From Phycisphaerae bacterium (GTDB lineage Bacteria; Chloroflexota; Anaerolineae; 4572-78; J111), in contig JANQQF010000031.1 of NCBI GenBank assembly GCA_028285035.1, positions 1-54,643 of the forward strand: a DNA stretch of 54,643 nucleotides, in the 5' to 3' direction. The notes beneath the pieces were generated by a model. The model saw only the letters and a list, made by a program, of their open reading frames with translations. It had not been told where the DNA came from and did no database searches. The position numbers were made by a program, and so were the translations under genes. Every line of letters starts with the position of its first letter. The stretch's first letter is position 1. Of the stretch, positions 1 to 8,108 are shown one piece after another.

Positions 1-1
1 A

Positions 2-430
2 AGCTGGCGAGAAGATGTGCGAGGGGGACAGATTGATGAGGCGACCGGTGACATCTACCTGACCACCGATCGACGCTTCGATGTACCTGGTCTGGAAGGT
101 GAAGGGACTGATATCTTCATCTGTACGCCAACCTCACTGAGTGTGAACACCGAATGTGAGTTCAGCCTGTACTGGGCAGGTGAAGAGTACGGCTTCGACC
201 GAGACATCGATGCCTTCACGATTGGCGGTGAGGTCGCGGTTGAGGTGACGGCCACCACGATTGCCTTAGCCGACATTGAGGAACCAGACTCACCCGAAGA
301 AGAAGATCGGGCTGAGGATGATGAGGATAACGAAGATGACACCGATGAGGTCCACGATCTGGATGATACCAGCTTGGGGATTGAAGCGGGCACAACCACA
401 CTCTTCCTCCCAATTGTGATACAGCAGTAA
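2..430 (+). CDS. C-terminal part of a secreted or surface protein (5' end outside window)
   Basis: The reading frame is open from the window edge, so only the C-terminal 142 residues are visible and the start lies upstream. The visible part has beta-rich sequence, then a very acidic stretch (Glu/Asp-rich, about residues 95-120) and ends in a hydrophobic tail with FLPIV just before the stop. The same type of tail ends the beta-helix protein at 3542. A perfect-looking terminator follows 21 bases after the stop. No family was recognised. The acidic linker before a short hydrophobic tail suggests an exported protein, which is an inference. A GTG at 17 could be read as a start, but nothing supports it over continuation upstream. 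Confidence 0.6.
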   Translation, partial: SWREDVRGGQIDEATGDIYLTTDRRFDVPGLEGEGTDIFICTPTSLSVNTECEFSLYWAGEEYGFDRDIDAFTIGGEVAVEVTATTIALADIEEPDSPEEEDRAEDDEDNEDDTDEVHDLDDTSLGIEAGTTTLFLPIVIQQ

Positions 431-450
431 CCAGTAATCGTTTTATGTGA

Positions 451-485
451 AAAACGGGGTGCCCAGATGGACATCCCGTTTTTTT
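451..485 (+). terminator. Rho-independent terminator after the first gene
   Basis: An inverted repeat with 11-base arms (AAAACGGGGTG and CATCCCGTTTT, one G-T pair) is followed by a run of seven T. It lies between two convergent genes and can stop transcription from the left; the A-rich left arm means it may also work for the minus-strand phosphoesterase. Confidence 0.8.
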
Positions 486-502
486 GTTGTCAGATTTTGG
501 CG

Positions 503-1276
503 TTAAAAATCTTTGGCAAATTGGTGATATTGTACAACAACAGAGTCATCATTAATCAGAATGATGCCGAACATCGGGGCCTCTTTCGCTGGCTGGAAAT
601 TATCCCAATCCCAAGCAGGATAGGGTAGAGGGGCTTGATAGAGAAGAGAGCGCATAACCGAAAGGGGAATGCCCGCTAAACTAGCGCTGATGGGACGATG
701 GACATGACCCGCAAAGATATGGCGGACTTGAGAATGTTGTTTAATCAGATCAATAAACGCCTGATTGTCGACTAGATTTTGTCCATCTAAAATGCCCAAC
801 CCTAAATCGATGGGGGGATGATGCATAAATAGATAGCAGGGAGTGCCAGAAGTTTCCGCCAGTGTTTGTTCTAGCCAATTGAGACGGACGGCATCAAGCG
901 TTCCCTCATCTTGACCAGGGGTCAGGGTGTCCAGACAGATGATAATACCTTTGGGGGTCTCAACAACGTATTGGATAAAATCGGTCGAATGATTAAGCGG
1001 TAGACTAAACACCTGTCGCAAGGCTGTTCGATTATCATGATTACCTACCAAAGGCAAAATTGGCATTGGTAAGGGATCGAGCAATCGGTTCAGTTGAGCA
1101 TACGACTCTATCTGACCATCCTCTACTAAATCACCAGTGATGATACAGTAATTAGCCTCGGTGTGAAATCGATTGATGTCATTGATCGCAGCCGTCAAAT
1201 GGGCAGTGGAGTCAAATCCAAGCACTGTGGCTGGTGATGGTAAAAAATGGAGATCGGATAGCCAAATTAGTTTCAT
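503..1276 (-). CDS. Calcineurin-like metallophosphoesterase (CpdA-type cyclic nucleotide phosphodiesterase family)
   Basis: The 257-residue protein has the complete dinuclear metallophosphoesterase signature: Asp8-x-His10 in LSDLH, Asp49 in TGDL, Asn79-His80 in GNHD, then FMHHPP and a final GHVHRP. This order and the short length match the class III cyclic-nucleotide phosphodiesterase/CpdA group, which hydrolyses cAMP and other phosphodiesters in the cytoplasm using two metal ions. Substrate cannot be told from sequence. It has no signal peptide. The start ATG is preceded by AGGA. The upstream same-strand gene ends 30 bases away, so the two are probably co-transcribed. Confidence 0.88.
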   Translation of the reverse strand: MKLIWLSDLHFLPSPATVLGFDSTAHLTAAINDINRFHTEANYCIITGDLVEDGQIESYAQLNRLLDPLPMPILPLVGNHDNRTALRQVFSLPLNHSTDFIQYVVETPKGIIICLDTLTPGQDEGTLDAVRLNWLEQTLAETSGTPCYLFMHHPPIDLGLGILDGQNLVDNQAFIDLIKQHSQVRHIFAGHVHRPISASLAGIPLSVMRSLLYQAPLPYPAWDWDNFQPAKEAPMFGIILINDDSVVVQYHQFAKDF

Positions 1277-1306
1277 AGGATGGTCCTGTGGAAATGCCCC
1301 TCACTA

Positions 1307-1633
1307 TTATGGATGCCCAAGCTTACGATAACCAGCGGCTAAACCATCCGACGTTTCAATGCCGACACCAACAAGGAGTACTTCACCATTTTGAATGTAG
1401 GAGAGGTCGTAGATGGGGCCGTTCTTCTCGATTTTGAGGTCGAATGTACCTGTTTCCTGTCCATCTGGGTTAAAATATGTAATCAGGAAGGTGCCAGCAA
1501 ATCCATTTGAGGTATTCCCACGCGCTATGCCCGTGCCTGTAGCTTTCTCATCTAAACGAGAGGAATACCAGGTCGCTTCAAACCCATCACCTGTGGGGCT
1601 CATCCGGTAATACACAATGCCAATATCAATCAT
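1307..1633 (-). CDS. Small hypothetical beta-rich protein
   Basis: This is a 108-residue protein with no family I recognise. It is rich in alternating hydrophobic and Gly/Thr residues, with repeated G-x-F/T-x-L/I patterns such as GTFLITYF and GTFDLKIE, so it is likely an all-beta, possibly beta-barrel fold. No signal peptide or membrane segment is seen. A strong ribosome binding site (AGGGAGG, five bases before the ATG) supports the start. It lies 30 bases upstream of the metallophosphoesterase on the same strand and is likely the first gene of that unit. The operator-like motif at 1746-1791 is about 110 bases upstream. Confidence 0.65.
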   Translation of the reverse strand: MIDIGIVYYRMSPTGDGFEATWYSSRLDEKATGTGIARGNTSNGFAGTFLITYFNPDGQETGTFDLKIEKNGPIYDLSYIQNGEVLLVGVGIETSDGLAAGYRKLGHP

Positions 1634-1745
1634 TTTGCCTCCCTATAAAAGTGATTTTCTCATCGATTGCTCATCTTAACATAATCCCAATTAGGCAACA
1701 ATATACAGGGTGAAACATTGAACCCGTCATCTAATTGCCCGAATG

Positions 1746-1791
1746 TCATGACAAAATTGTCCCAAAATTGCTCAAATTTTACGACAGACAA
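1746..1791. promoter_or_regulatory. Operator-like motif, copy 1 (shared with 23607-23641)
   Basis: Two blocks, TCATGACAAAATTGTCC and CAAATTTTACGACAGACAA, recur exactly at 23607-23641. Here they are 11 bases further apart, about one helical turn. The first block contains a near-palindrome (GACAA..TTGTC), and the second runs into a further near-palindrome, CAGACAATTTTGTCTG, ending at 1800. It sits between a minus-strand gene and a plus-strand small ORF. A protein-binding site is inferred, not shown. Confidence 0.55.
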
Positions 1792-1847
1792 TTTTGTCTG
1801 GGTTTGGTATTCTTAATTTTAGAAACTGTAAATTATGGAGGCTTGAT

Positions 1848-1946
1848 ATGAGTAAAAAATATTATCTTTTTGGCATTACAGGCTTAACCCTCGCTATTTT
1901 TGCCTTAACTTTTATTGGTATCAACACCACGATTAGCCTGATATAG
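1848..1946 (+). CDS. Possible 32-residue single-span membrane peptide or orphan leader
   Basis: ATG at 1848 is preceded by GGAG at good distance and opens a 32-codon frame: a short Lys-rich start, then about 20 hydrophobic residues (GLTLAIFALTFIGI) and a stop. It looks either like a small membrane protein or like a signal peptide cut from its gene. The disrupted beta-helix gene starts just downstream, so remnant status is plausible. The motif at 1746-1791 is about 56 bases upstream. Confidence 0.4.
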   Translation: MSKKYYLFGITGLTLAIFALTFIGINTTISLI

Positions 1947-1988
1947 ATCGAGTAGATGGAGCAGTAACCTCATCAGGAAACCCTTCTT

Positions 1989-3542
1989 ATGGACAACACT
2001 AAAATCCAAATCCCTTAAACAAGCTGAAAACCAACTTTCGACCATCTGGCAGGCCCAATTGCGGACAGTTAAAGAAAAACCGTGGTTGGCGGCGATCCTA
2101 CTAAAACGGGCCGAACAGTTTTGGCAACGGGTCAACGCCTTTTACGGTATTCTCAGTAACTTGCCACGCCATTGGCGACGTCGGTTGATGCGGGGTATGG
2201 CCGGAAGGCTGGTCAGTGCTTCCTTGCTGCTGGCTGTAGGCCCCACGCCAACCGCTCACGCTGCTACAATTACAGTGACACCTGGGGCTGCTGGGATCAA
2301 TGTGGGGGATGGCTGCTCGTTGGTGGAGGCCATCATCAACGCCAATAATGATGATCAAAGTGGCTCTACAGAATGTGCGGAAGGGGATTTTGCAGACACG
2401 ATCAACTTGGTGGGAAACACATACACCTACACGGGAATGTATGGGACAGACAGTGCGTTGCCGGACATCACGAGTGAGATCACGATTGAAGGGAATGGGG
2501 CGACGGTTGAGCGGGACAGTGGGAGCAGCGACTTCTTTCGATTGATGCGGGTCGATAGCGGTGGTGATTTGACGTTGAACCAGATGATCTTGCCAGCGGT
2601 CCGTCGGCCGACCAGCGGGGGCTGGCTCGACCTGTGGGGTCTTCTTTTGATATTGGGGCGGTTGAGGCGGATTTACAAGGGCCTAACATCGCCACTGTCT
2701 CTCTCATTAGCCCAGTCGGTACCATCAGCGACACGCAACCGATCTTTACCTGGAGTCCAGCGAGTGATAATGGGGAAATCGTTGGCTATACCTTGCTGAT
2801 TACGGATAGTAGCGGGGTAACCACAACTGTGTCAACCACTGGACTGAGCTATACGCCCTCAACTGACTTGACGGATGGAAACTACACTTGGACAGTCAAG
2901 GCCCACGATGGTGTTGACAATACGAGTGATTATGTGGGGCCGAGTGCCAGCTTTACCCTCGCCACCCCAACACCCTCGACCTTTGCTACACTGCACCTAC
3001 CAATTGTCCTAAATGATTATGGCAAAGCCCCAGATCTAGTCATTGATAGCTTGATGACCAGTAACGATACCATCTTCCTAACTATTCGAAATGCAGGCAA
3101 TGAAACGGTGGTGGATGCGTTTTGGGTTGATGTTTACCTTAACCCTAGCCGCCCTCCATCAATTAATGAACAGTGGGATGCCATTGCTCCATCAGGAGCG
3201 GTGTGGGGTGTGACTCAAAATTTGGCCCCCGGGGAGACACTCACCCTGACCGTAGGCGATGGTCACTACTATTCCGAGCATAGTAGCGACACATTCCCGA
3301 CAAACGCTACGATTTATGCCCTAGCGGACTCGGTTAATTTTGATACGACCTACGGGAATGTATTGGAGGGGGATGAAACCAATAACCTAGCCGGATCAGT
3401 GACTTCGAGTGTAAGCGGGGCCTCAGCCATCTCTATCGTCAGCCGGATGACATCGTATGAAGCGTTACCTGCTCGGTCCGCTGTGATTGAGCGAAATGTG
3501 AATTTGGATTATCAGTTTTTCCTACCGATTGTGGTGAAATAG
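1989..3542 (+). pseudogene. CSLREA / choice-of-anchor Q beta-helix surface protein, disrupted
   Basis: Two frames make up one gene. The first frame has no ATG and is readable from about 1942. It carries an Arg-rich start, a signal segment (SASLLLAVGPTPTAHA), the CSLVEAI version of the CSLREA motif, and the start of a right-handed beta-helix ending near LTLNQM. Around 2583-2606 the frame changes, and the other frame continues with DQRGLARP and FDIGAVE, the typical end of choice-of-anchor Q domains. It then has an Ig/FnIII-like domain, a CARDB-like domain and the C-terminal tail FFLPIVVK. The usual several hundred residues of helix repeats between LTLNQM and DQRG are missing. An ATG at 1989 runs into a stop after nine codons, suggesting another frame change near the start. 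Deletion or assembly collapse of repeats would both fit. Confidence 0.7.
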
Positions 3543-3590
3543 GAGGTATCCAGCAACGACAGCGGTAAACTAACTTTATTTGACATAAGT

Positions 3591-3638
3591 AAACCATAGC
3601 GATTTTTAAGATCCACTTGAAAATTGCTATGGTTTTTT
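3591..3638 (+). terminator. Rho-independent terminator after the beta-helix gene
   Basis: Arms AAACCATAGCGATTTT and AAAATTGCTATGGTTT (one G-T pair) enclose a 14-base loop and are followed by T residues. It lies 49 bases after the stop of the disrupted surface-protein gene. Confidence 0.75.
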
Positions 3639-3726
3639 CTATGATGAGATCTGGCTCTGTAGTCGAAATTTCCAATCTCTATGCTACAAGAAAATGTTAA
3701 CGTTATTCTATTACTCTTGATATATA

Positions 3727-3807
3727 CTGATCCAGACCTAACTTTCTAAACTTTTAAAGACCGTTCAGGGGACAAGAAGTTTTGTTTAGTTTTTATGTCC
3801 GGGTCAG
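3727..3807. mobile_element. Candidate 81-bp MITE with TA flanks
   Basis: The ends CTGATCCAGAC and GTCCGGGTCAG are imperfect inverted repeats (two transitions in eleven bases). The similarity continues inward through CTAAAC on one side and GTTTAG on the other. Both ends touch a TA dinucleotide, as expected for the TA target duplication of IS630/Tc1-like elements. It has no coding content. It fills part of the 351-base gap between the surface gene and the sigma factor. No related full element is in the window. Confidence 0.4.
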
Positions 3808-3893
3808 TAGTCCTCTTTATCTTGTCACCTTTTTGCCCCAAATTGGCTCTTTAAAGTGAAGGTCTTTCTATCCATTATATGGAGCAATGCGAA

Positions 3894-4607
3894 ATGAATT
3901 TAAATAGCTTAGTCATCACCGCGAGAACAGCAGATATCTCCCTCACCCAGCGGCATGCAGCCTTTGGGCAATTGGTGCGGGATTATCAAGCGATGGCATA
4001 TGCTACGGCCTCGGGTATTTTGACAGACAATCAGTTGGCGGAAGAGGCAGTACAGGAAGCCTTTATCACCGCCTATCAAAAATTGGCTCAATTGCGTGAG
4101 CCGGATGCTTTTCCGGGCTGGCTCAAACAAATCGTGCGTAGTGCCGCCTTGCGTTTGGTTCGGGGCAAGCGGTTGCCCATAGACTCAATTGATAGCGCCA
4201 ATGATGTTTCCACACCGGATGACGATCCGGCTACTAAAGCTGAGGCCAATGACTTACGTGAACAAATTTTGAATGCTGTCGAAGCCTTGCCAGATCACGA
4301 ACGCAGTGTGGTCGAACTGTTTTACATACAGGGCTACTCGCAACGTGAGGTGGCTGATGTTTTGACCCTGCCCTTGACCACGGTCAAGAAGCGGTTACAA
4401 TATGCTCGGCGGCGGTTGCGGGAAACGATCGGTGAGCTGTATGGCCCGACAATGTCAATTGCTCCAACTTCATTGGTTGAGTCAGAGTTGGCGGATGCTG
4501 TGTTGGAAATTGGCTTTGTGTTATTGCAGACAAGACCGCTTGCGTCGCTCATCTGGTTTTTACCAACGAAGCATAGAATAACGATAACTCTGACAAGTTC
4601 TATTTAG
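3894..4607 (+). CDS. ECF-type RNA polymerase sigma factor
   Basis: The N-terminal half has sigma region 2 (residues about 15-80, including NQLAEEAVQEAFITAYQ and FPGWLKQIVR). After an acidic linker comes sigma region 4 (about 125-180: LPDHERSVVELFYIQGYSQ, then a helix-turn-helix with TTVKKRLQYARRRLRE). Such proteins direct RNA polymerase to special promoters. No anti-sigma gene is adjacent. The last 50 residues after the region 4 helix match nothing I know and look unlike the rest (SLIWFLPTKHRITITL), so the C-terminus may be altered. ATG at 3894 is preferred because GGAG lies nine bases upstream; ATG at 3879 is the alternative. Confidence 0.85.
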   Translation: MNLNSLVITARTADISLTQRHAAFGQLVRDYQAMAYATASGILTDNQLAEEAVQEAFITAYQKLAQLREPDAFPGWLKQIVRSAALRLVRGKRLPIDSIDSANDVSTPDDDPATKAEANDLREQILNAVEALPDHERSVVELFYIQGYSQREVADVLTLPLTTVKKRLQYARRRLRETIGELYGPTMSIAPTSLVESELADAVLEIGFVLLQTRPLASLIWFLPTKHRITITLTSSI

Positions 4608-4624
4608 TTTAAAGACTCATTTAT

Positions 4625-4677
4625 CCACAGATACACACAGATTAACACAGATAAATCAAAAATGTGTGTATCTGTGG
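4625..4677. repeat. Perfect 15-bp inverted repeat (hairpin) between sigma gene and clpP
   Basis: CCACAGATACACACA is followed 23 bases later by its exact complement TGTGTGTATCTGTGG. The left half also contains near-tandem words (cacagat repeated three times). A T-rich stretch follows at about 4686, so it could act as a weak terminator of the sigma gene, or it may be one of the word-type hairpins found elsewhere in the window. Confidence 0.6.
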
Positions 4678-4731
4678 ACTGTTTAGATTTTTATGATAGC
4701 CTCTTACAAAAAACTTTTGGAGATAACCTAA

Positions 4732-5349
4732 ATGAATCCCAGCTTTATCATTCCTACTGTCATCGAAAGTTCGGGCCGCAGTGAGCGTGCCTATGACATT
4801 TACTCGATGCTCTTAAACAATCGCATCATCTTTCTCGGTGGCCCCATCGATGACCGTATTGCAAATTTGGTCGTGGCTCAATTATTGTACCTAAACCAAC
4901 AAGACCCGGAGCGAGAAATTTCGCTGTATATTAACTCGCCGGGGGGATCAGTCTACGCAGGCTTGGCCATTTATGACACGATGCAGGCCATTTCAAACCC
5001 AGTGTCAACCTGGGCCGTGGGCCTAACGGCCAGTATGGGCACCATTCTACTGGCGGCAGGCACCGCAGGCCGACGAATGGCCCTCTCCCACGCAACCATC
5101 CATATGCATCCAGCGGGCGGGGGTGCCCAAGGGTACACCCTCGATGTTGAAATTCAATACAAAGAGCTAAAACGTCTGGAGGATGTGGGCCAAGCCATTT
5201 TGGCCAAACACACGGGCCAAAGTATCGAAACTATCGCCGATGACTTTGAGCGCGATCGCTGGATGGATGCTGAGACGGCCAAGGAGTACGGCTTGGTTGA
5301 TGAGGTGACGGCGAAGTCAGTGATGGCTGAGGTGAATGAGGCCGAATAG
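4732..5349 (+). CDS. clpP: ATP-dependent Clp protease proteolytic subunit ClpP
   Basis: This 205-residue serine peptidase (family S14) forms the barrel-shaped proteolytic core that works with ClpX/ClpA/ClpC ATPases in cytoplasmic protein quality control. The catalytic triad is visible as Ser101 (TASMGT), His126 (HMHPAGGGAQG) and Asp175 (FERDRWM). The spacing of 25 and 49 residues is the same as in Escherichia coli ClpP. The NSPGGSVYAGLAIYD segment is also typical. The start ATG is preceded by GGAG. It is unusual only in that no clpX or tig gene is adjacent; it appears as a single gene after an ECF sigma factor. Chloroflexota often carry several clpP copies, so this may be a secondary paralogue. 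Confidence 0.95.
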   Translation: MNPSFIIPTVIESSGRSERAYDIYSMLLNNRIIFLGGPIDDRIANLVVAQLLYLNQQDPEREISLYINSPGGSVYAGLAIYDTMQAISNPVSTWAVGLTASMGTILLAAGTAGRRMALSHATIHMHPAGGGAQGYTLDVEIQYKELKRLEDVGQAILAKHTGQSIETIADDFERDRWMDAETAKEYGLVDEVTAKSVMAEVNEAE

Positions 5350-5447
5350 ATAGCAGGCAGAATGAATTCTGTTGCTAGTGCAGGAAACAGGCTTCAAGCT
5401 TGTTTGATATCATAGTCGTAGATTTCAATCTATGTGAATTAAACAGG

Positions 5448-5478
5448 AAAAGCCGACCGTTAGATGGTCGGCTTTTTT
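5448..5478. terminator. Bidirectional terminator between clpP and the AraC gene
   Basis: AAAGCCGACC and GGTCGGCTTT are perfect complements around a 7-base loop, with T6 on one side and A-rich sequence on the other. It lies between two convergent genes. Confidence 0.85.
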
Positions 5479-5479
5479 A

Positions 5480-6472
5480 TTACCTATTTGCCCGAACAAG
5501 TTCAGGCGTTTGACCGGTCCAGGCCCGAAACGCGCGGAAAAAGGAGTTCGGCTCTTCATACCCCAATAAAAAGGAAATCTCTGCGCTGGAGTAGTCTGTT
5601 GTAGAGAGATAGTGACGGGCCAACTCTTCTCGCAATTCATCCAATACTTTCTGAAAAGTGGTGCCTTCTTGGCGAAGCCGACGTTGTAGGGTGCGGGTGC
5701 TAATTGCTAGTTTGGCCGCAACGGCACTCATTGCGTATTCCCCACTAGCGATGATTTCTATCAAACAGGCCCGCACTTGGTCTCGATAGGACGCTGTTTT
5801 GGTGAGGTCTTCCATTCTCTTATTGAGAGCTGGCTCTAACATATCCCACATCGCGTGGTTGACGGTGAGAAATGGTTTTTGAGCATCAGTGGTTGAAAAT
5901 GTCAGACGGTTCGCCTCACCCGACTTGATCGGTATGCCAAAAAAGGCCTCATAAGTCTCTTTGCCGGGCAAGTCAAAGGCGATGCTGGCCGCTTGCGGGT
6001 TGATTGGTTGGCGGGTGGAGGTGCGGGCTACCTCCACCCAAAAGATAAGCTCAAAGACGGTAAAAAGGGGCGGAACCGGGCTGTTTTGTGATAATCCAAA
6101 GAAGGTGACACTGGTATGTTGATCATTTTGCTCTGTGTGAACGCGCACCGGGGCCACACTGGATTTGTAGAGGGCGATCCGTTTAAGGGCGATATTTAAA
6201 TTTGCACTACTTAAACAAGCGAAAATGGCTGGTTCCAATGTTGCGGTCATCACGTTTTTGACGAGCTGGAGCATAAAGGTTGGCTCGTGTTGGGAAACAT
6301 GGGCCAGACCCTCCCAGAAGCGAAAATATTCATCACCCGATACCGCCGGTGCTTTACGGAGAAACAGATCCAGCGGTAGCTGTGCGTGTCGCAATACATC
6401 TTGGGGCGAGACATTGAGCTCGTTTAGCAGCGTGTTCCAGCCTTTCTCTAAGCTATATTTTGGGGTTGCCAT
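5480..6472 (-). CDS. AraC-family transcriptional regulator with N-terminal arabinose-binding-like domain
   Basis: The 330-residue protein has an N-terminal effector domain of the AraC/OruR type (about residues 20-205; FWEGLAHVSQHEP near the start is typical). A C-terminal double helix-turn-helix DNA-binding domain follows (about 230-325), with AVAAKLAISTRTLQRRLRQE and the conserved second helix region ISFLLGYEEPNSFFRAFRAW. It is a DNA-binding activator whose ligand is unknown. ATG at 6472 is chosen because AAGGTG lies just upstream; a GTG at 6481 is possible. The SDR gene lies 78 bases upstream on the same strand, so the regulator may be co-transcribed with it. Confidence 0.9.
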   Translation of the reverse strand: MATPKYSLEKGWNTLLNELNVSPQDVLRHAQLPLDLFLRKAPAVSGDEYFRFWEGLAHVSQHEPTFMLQLVKNVMTATLEPAIFACLSSANLNIALKRIALYKSSVAPVRVHTEQNDQHTSVTFFGLSQNSPVPPLFTVFELIFWVEVARTSTRQPINPQAASIAFDLPGKETYEAFFGIPIKSGEANRLTFSTTDAQKPFLTVNHAMWDMLEPALNKRMEDLTKTASYRDQVRACLIEIIASGEYAMSAVAAKLAISTRTLQRRLRQEGTTFQKVLDELREELARHYLSTTDYSSAEISFLLGYEEPNSFFRAFRAWTGQTPELVRANR

Positions 6473-6550
6473 TTCTTTCACCTTTAGGTCGCTGTGGTAA
6501 AGCTGATACCGTGAAACAGCCTGATCGCCTCAGTTCAATCCAACCTATAA

Positions 6551-7429
6551 CTATCGATTCAAACTCAACATGTCGTCCATCCCATTGGCAGTATAGAGTT
6601 GTCGCGTAATATCATGCAAAAGATTGTTGTACGTGTCAACGGGCTCTTTTATGAAAGTGTAATCAACGACGGTCCGGAAAGGCTTTTGGCCAAAAGGCAT
6701 CGCCAATAAATCAATAATGGCATCAGCTACTTTTTGTGGGTGTTGATTGGGATTGGCTGCTAACATCTGTTGGAGTCCTTCCATACCGGCCTGTGGAATA
6801 TGGATCATATCGCCGTAGGCTTGGCTTCGGGCCTCATCTTTGGGTTGCAGTTGGAGCATGATATCCAGAAACTCGGTCGGCATCGCACCTGGCTCAATGA
6901 TACACGACTCGATCCCAAAGCCGGTGAGTTCGGCCCGGTATGCCTCTGCTAGGGCTTCCAAGGCATATTTTGAGGCGCAGTAAACACCGTAGAAGGGGAA
7001 GGGCAAGCGACCAAGACCGCTTGAGATATGCATCACTGTGGCTTGCTCTTGCGCTCTGAGATGGGGCAGGGTGGCTCGCATCACCCGTTGCACGCCGTAG
7101 ACATTGACGTCAAACACCTTTTGCATCTCTTCGACGGTAAAAAATTCCTGGATGCCGACTGTACCAATCCCCGCATTGTTGATGACCACATCCAAGCCGC
7201 CGAGGTGTTGAACCGCCGCCTCAACGCCTTGATTAACGCTGGTGTCATTGGTGACATCCATCTCCACCACCTGCACCCCACTCGCTTGTAGCTCTTTGAC
7301 CATCGCCTCTCGTTTGCCAGTCAAAGAACGGGTGGTGCCGACCACATTATACTGCTGTTCGGCCAGCGTTTTGCCCATCAGAAAACCTATTGCGCCCGTG
7401 GCCCCTGTGATTAAAATGTTCTTGCTCAT
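6551..7429 (-). CDS. SDR-family NAD(P)-dependent oxidoreductase
   Basis: A classical short-chain dehydrogenase/reductase of 292 residues. It shows the nucleotide-binding glycine motif near the start (TGATGAIGFLMGK), VVINNAGIGTVG, the catalytic serine in HISSGLGR and the Tyr-x3-Lys pair in YCASKYA. Catalysis is an NAD(P)-dependent alcohol/ketone interconversion; substrate unknown. The start at 7429 has AGGAG seven bases upstream; an in-frame start 13 codons earlier lacks such support. The downstream AraC regulator on the same strand may control it. A C-terminal extension of about 50 residues beyond the core fold is present. Confidence 0.9.
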   Translation of the reverse strand: MSKNILITGATGAIGFLMGKTLAEQQYNVVGTTRSLTGKREAMVKELQASGVQVVEMDVTNDTSVNQGVEAAVQHLGGLDVVINNAGIGTVGIQEFFTVEEMQKVFDVNVYGVQRVMRATLPHLRAQEQATVMHISSGLGRLPFPFYGVYCASKYALEALAEAYRAELTGFGIESCIIEPGAMPTEFLDIMLQLQPKDEARSQAYGDMIHIPQAGMEGLQQMLAANPNQHPQKVADAIIDLLAMPFGQKPFRTVVDYTFIKEPVDTYNNLLHDITRQLYTANGMDDMLSLNR

Positions 7430-7477
7430 TTGTTTGCTCCTGTGAATGTAAGTACTGCCGGTTGACAACCTGCGTTA

Positions 7478-7534
7478 CAGAAGCCAAATAAATTTTATAT
7501 CTCGGTGTCGAAATTTATTTCTGTTTGGCTTCTG
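7478..7534. repeat. Hairpin upstream of the SDR gene
   Basis: CAGAAGCCAAA pairs perfectly with TTTGGCTTCTG, and the adjoining AATAAATTT and AAATTTATT continue the stem with a small bulge. It lies in the 314-base gap between the SDR start and the NTF2-like gene and may terminate that gene's transcript or be a repeat. Nothing else was recognised in the gap. Confidence 0.5.
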
Positions 7535-7743
7535 CGAATTAAAATTGCATGATCTCAGTATAGACCACTTCTGCACAGTTTCCTGTATCATATTACGCCG
7601 GATTTATATCCGATCACGCCAGAAAATATGCCAGAGGGAATGTTTGTTTGTTAAAGGGGATGAGTAGGCCAAGACGTATGGCTTAATTGGTGGAATAACT
7701 GCTAAATCGGTGATTGTGGAGAATTTCGATTTGGTTCAGTCGT

Positions 7744-8094
7744 CTACTTCGAAAATGCTTCAATGAATAGCCCCGGATCATTTAGTAGCTCAATGGAATA
7801 TATTTTATTGTCTTTAACTGTAAACCACTCCACCATTCTGACTTTGCCAAGGGGCGTAATCATATCATATAAAACAGCGACTTGATCCGAGCTCGATATA
7901 ATATTGTCTATCTTCGCTGACATGCTTCCAGCACCAACCTCCTTCAGTAATGCAATATATTCGTCGGCAGAGCCAGCCTTGAGTAAAGGCCCATTAAAGG
8001 TGAAGGAGTCCCAAAGTAGCTCTCGAATTGCATCGAAATCGGGTGTGTTGGAAAAGAATAAATTTAAATATGTTCTGACTAATTTTTCATTCAT
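7744..8094 (-). CDS. NTF2-like / SnoaL-like small protein
   Basis: The 116-residue protein has the pattern of the NTF2-like cone fold. It begins with a helix (VRTYLNLFF), followed by FDAIRELLWDSFTFNGPL, a middle helix (ADEYIALLKEV), and beta strands ending VEWFTVKDNKIYSIELLND. Many members are small-molecule binding proteins or isomerases, and others have no known role, so only the fold can be called. It starts 14 bases after the stop of the DUF1801 gene and is probably in one transcript with it. Confidence 0.7.
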   Translation of the reverse strand: MNEKLVRTYLNLFFSNTPDFDAIRELLWDSFTFNGPLLKAGSADEYIALLKEVGAGSMSAKIDNIISSSDQVAVLYDMITPLGKVRMVEWFTVKDNKIYSIELLNDPGLFIEAFSK

Positions 8095-8108
8095 TGCGTA
8101 TCTAATTT

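Noticed and set aside
55..474. 139-codon minus-strand frame at the left edge
   Set aside because: Ser-rich translation created by reading the complement of an acidic coding region; it is a shadow of the partial secreted-protein gene.
2634..3542. Separate 302-residue gene starting at GTG 2634
   Set aside because: The frame upstream of the GTG already encodes DQRGLARP of the choice-of-anchor Q ending, so it is the second half of the disrupted gene, not an independent start.
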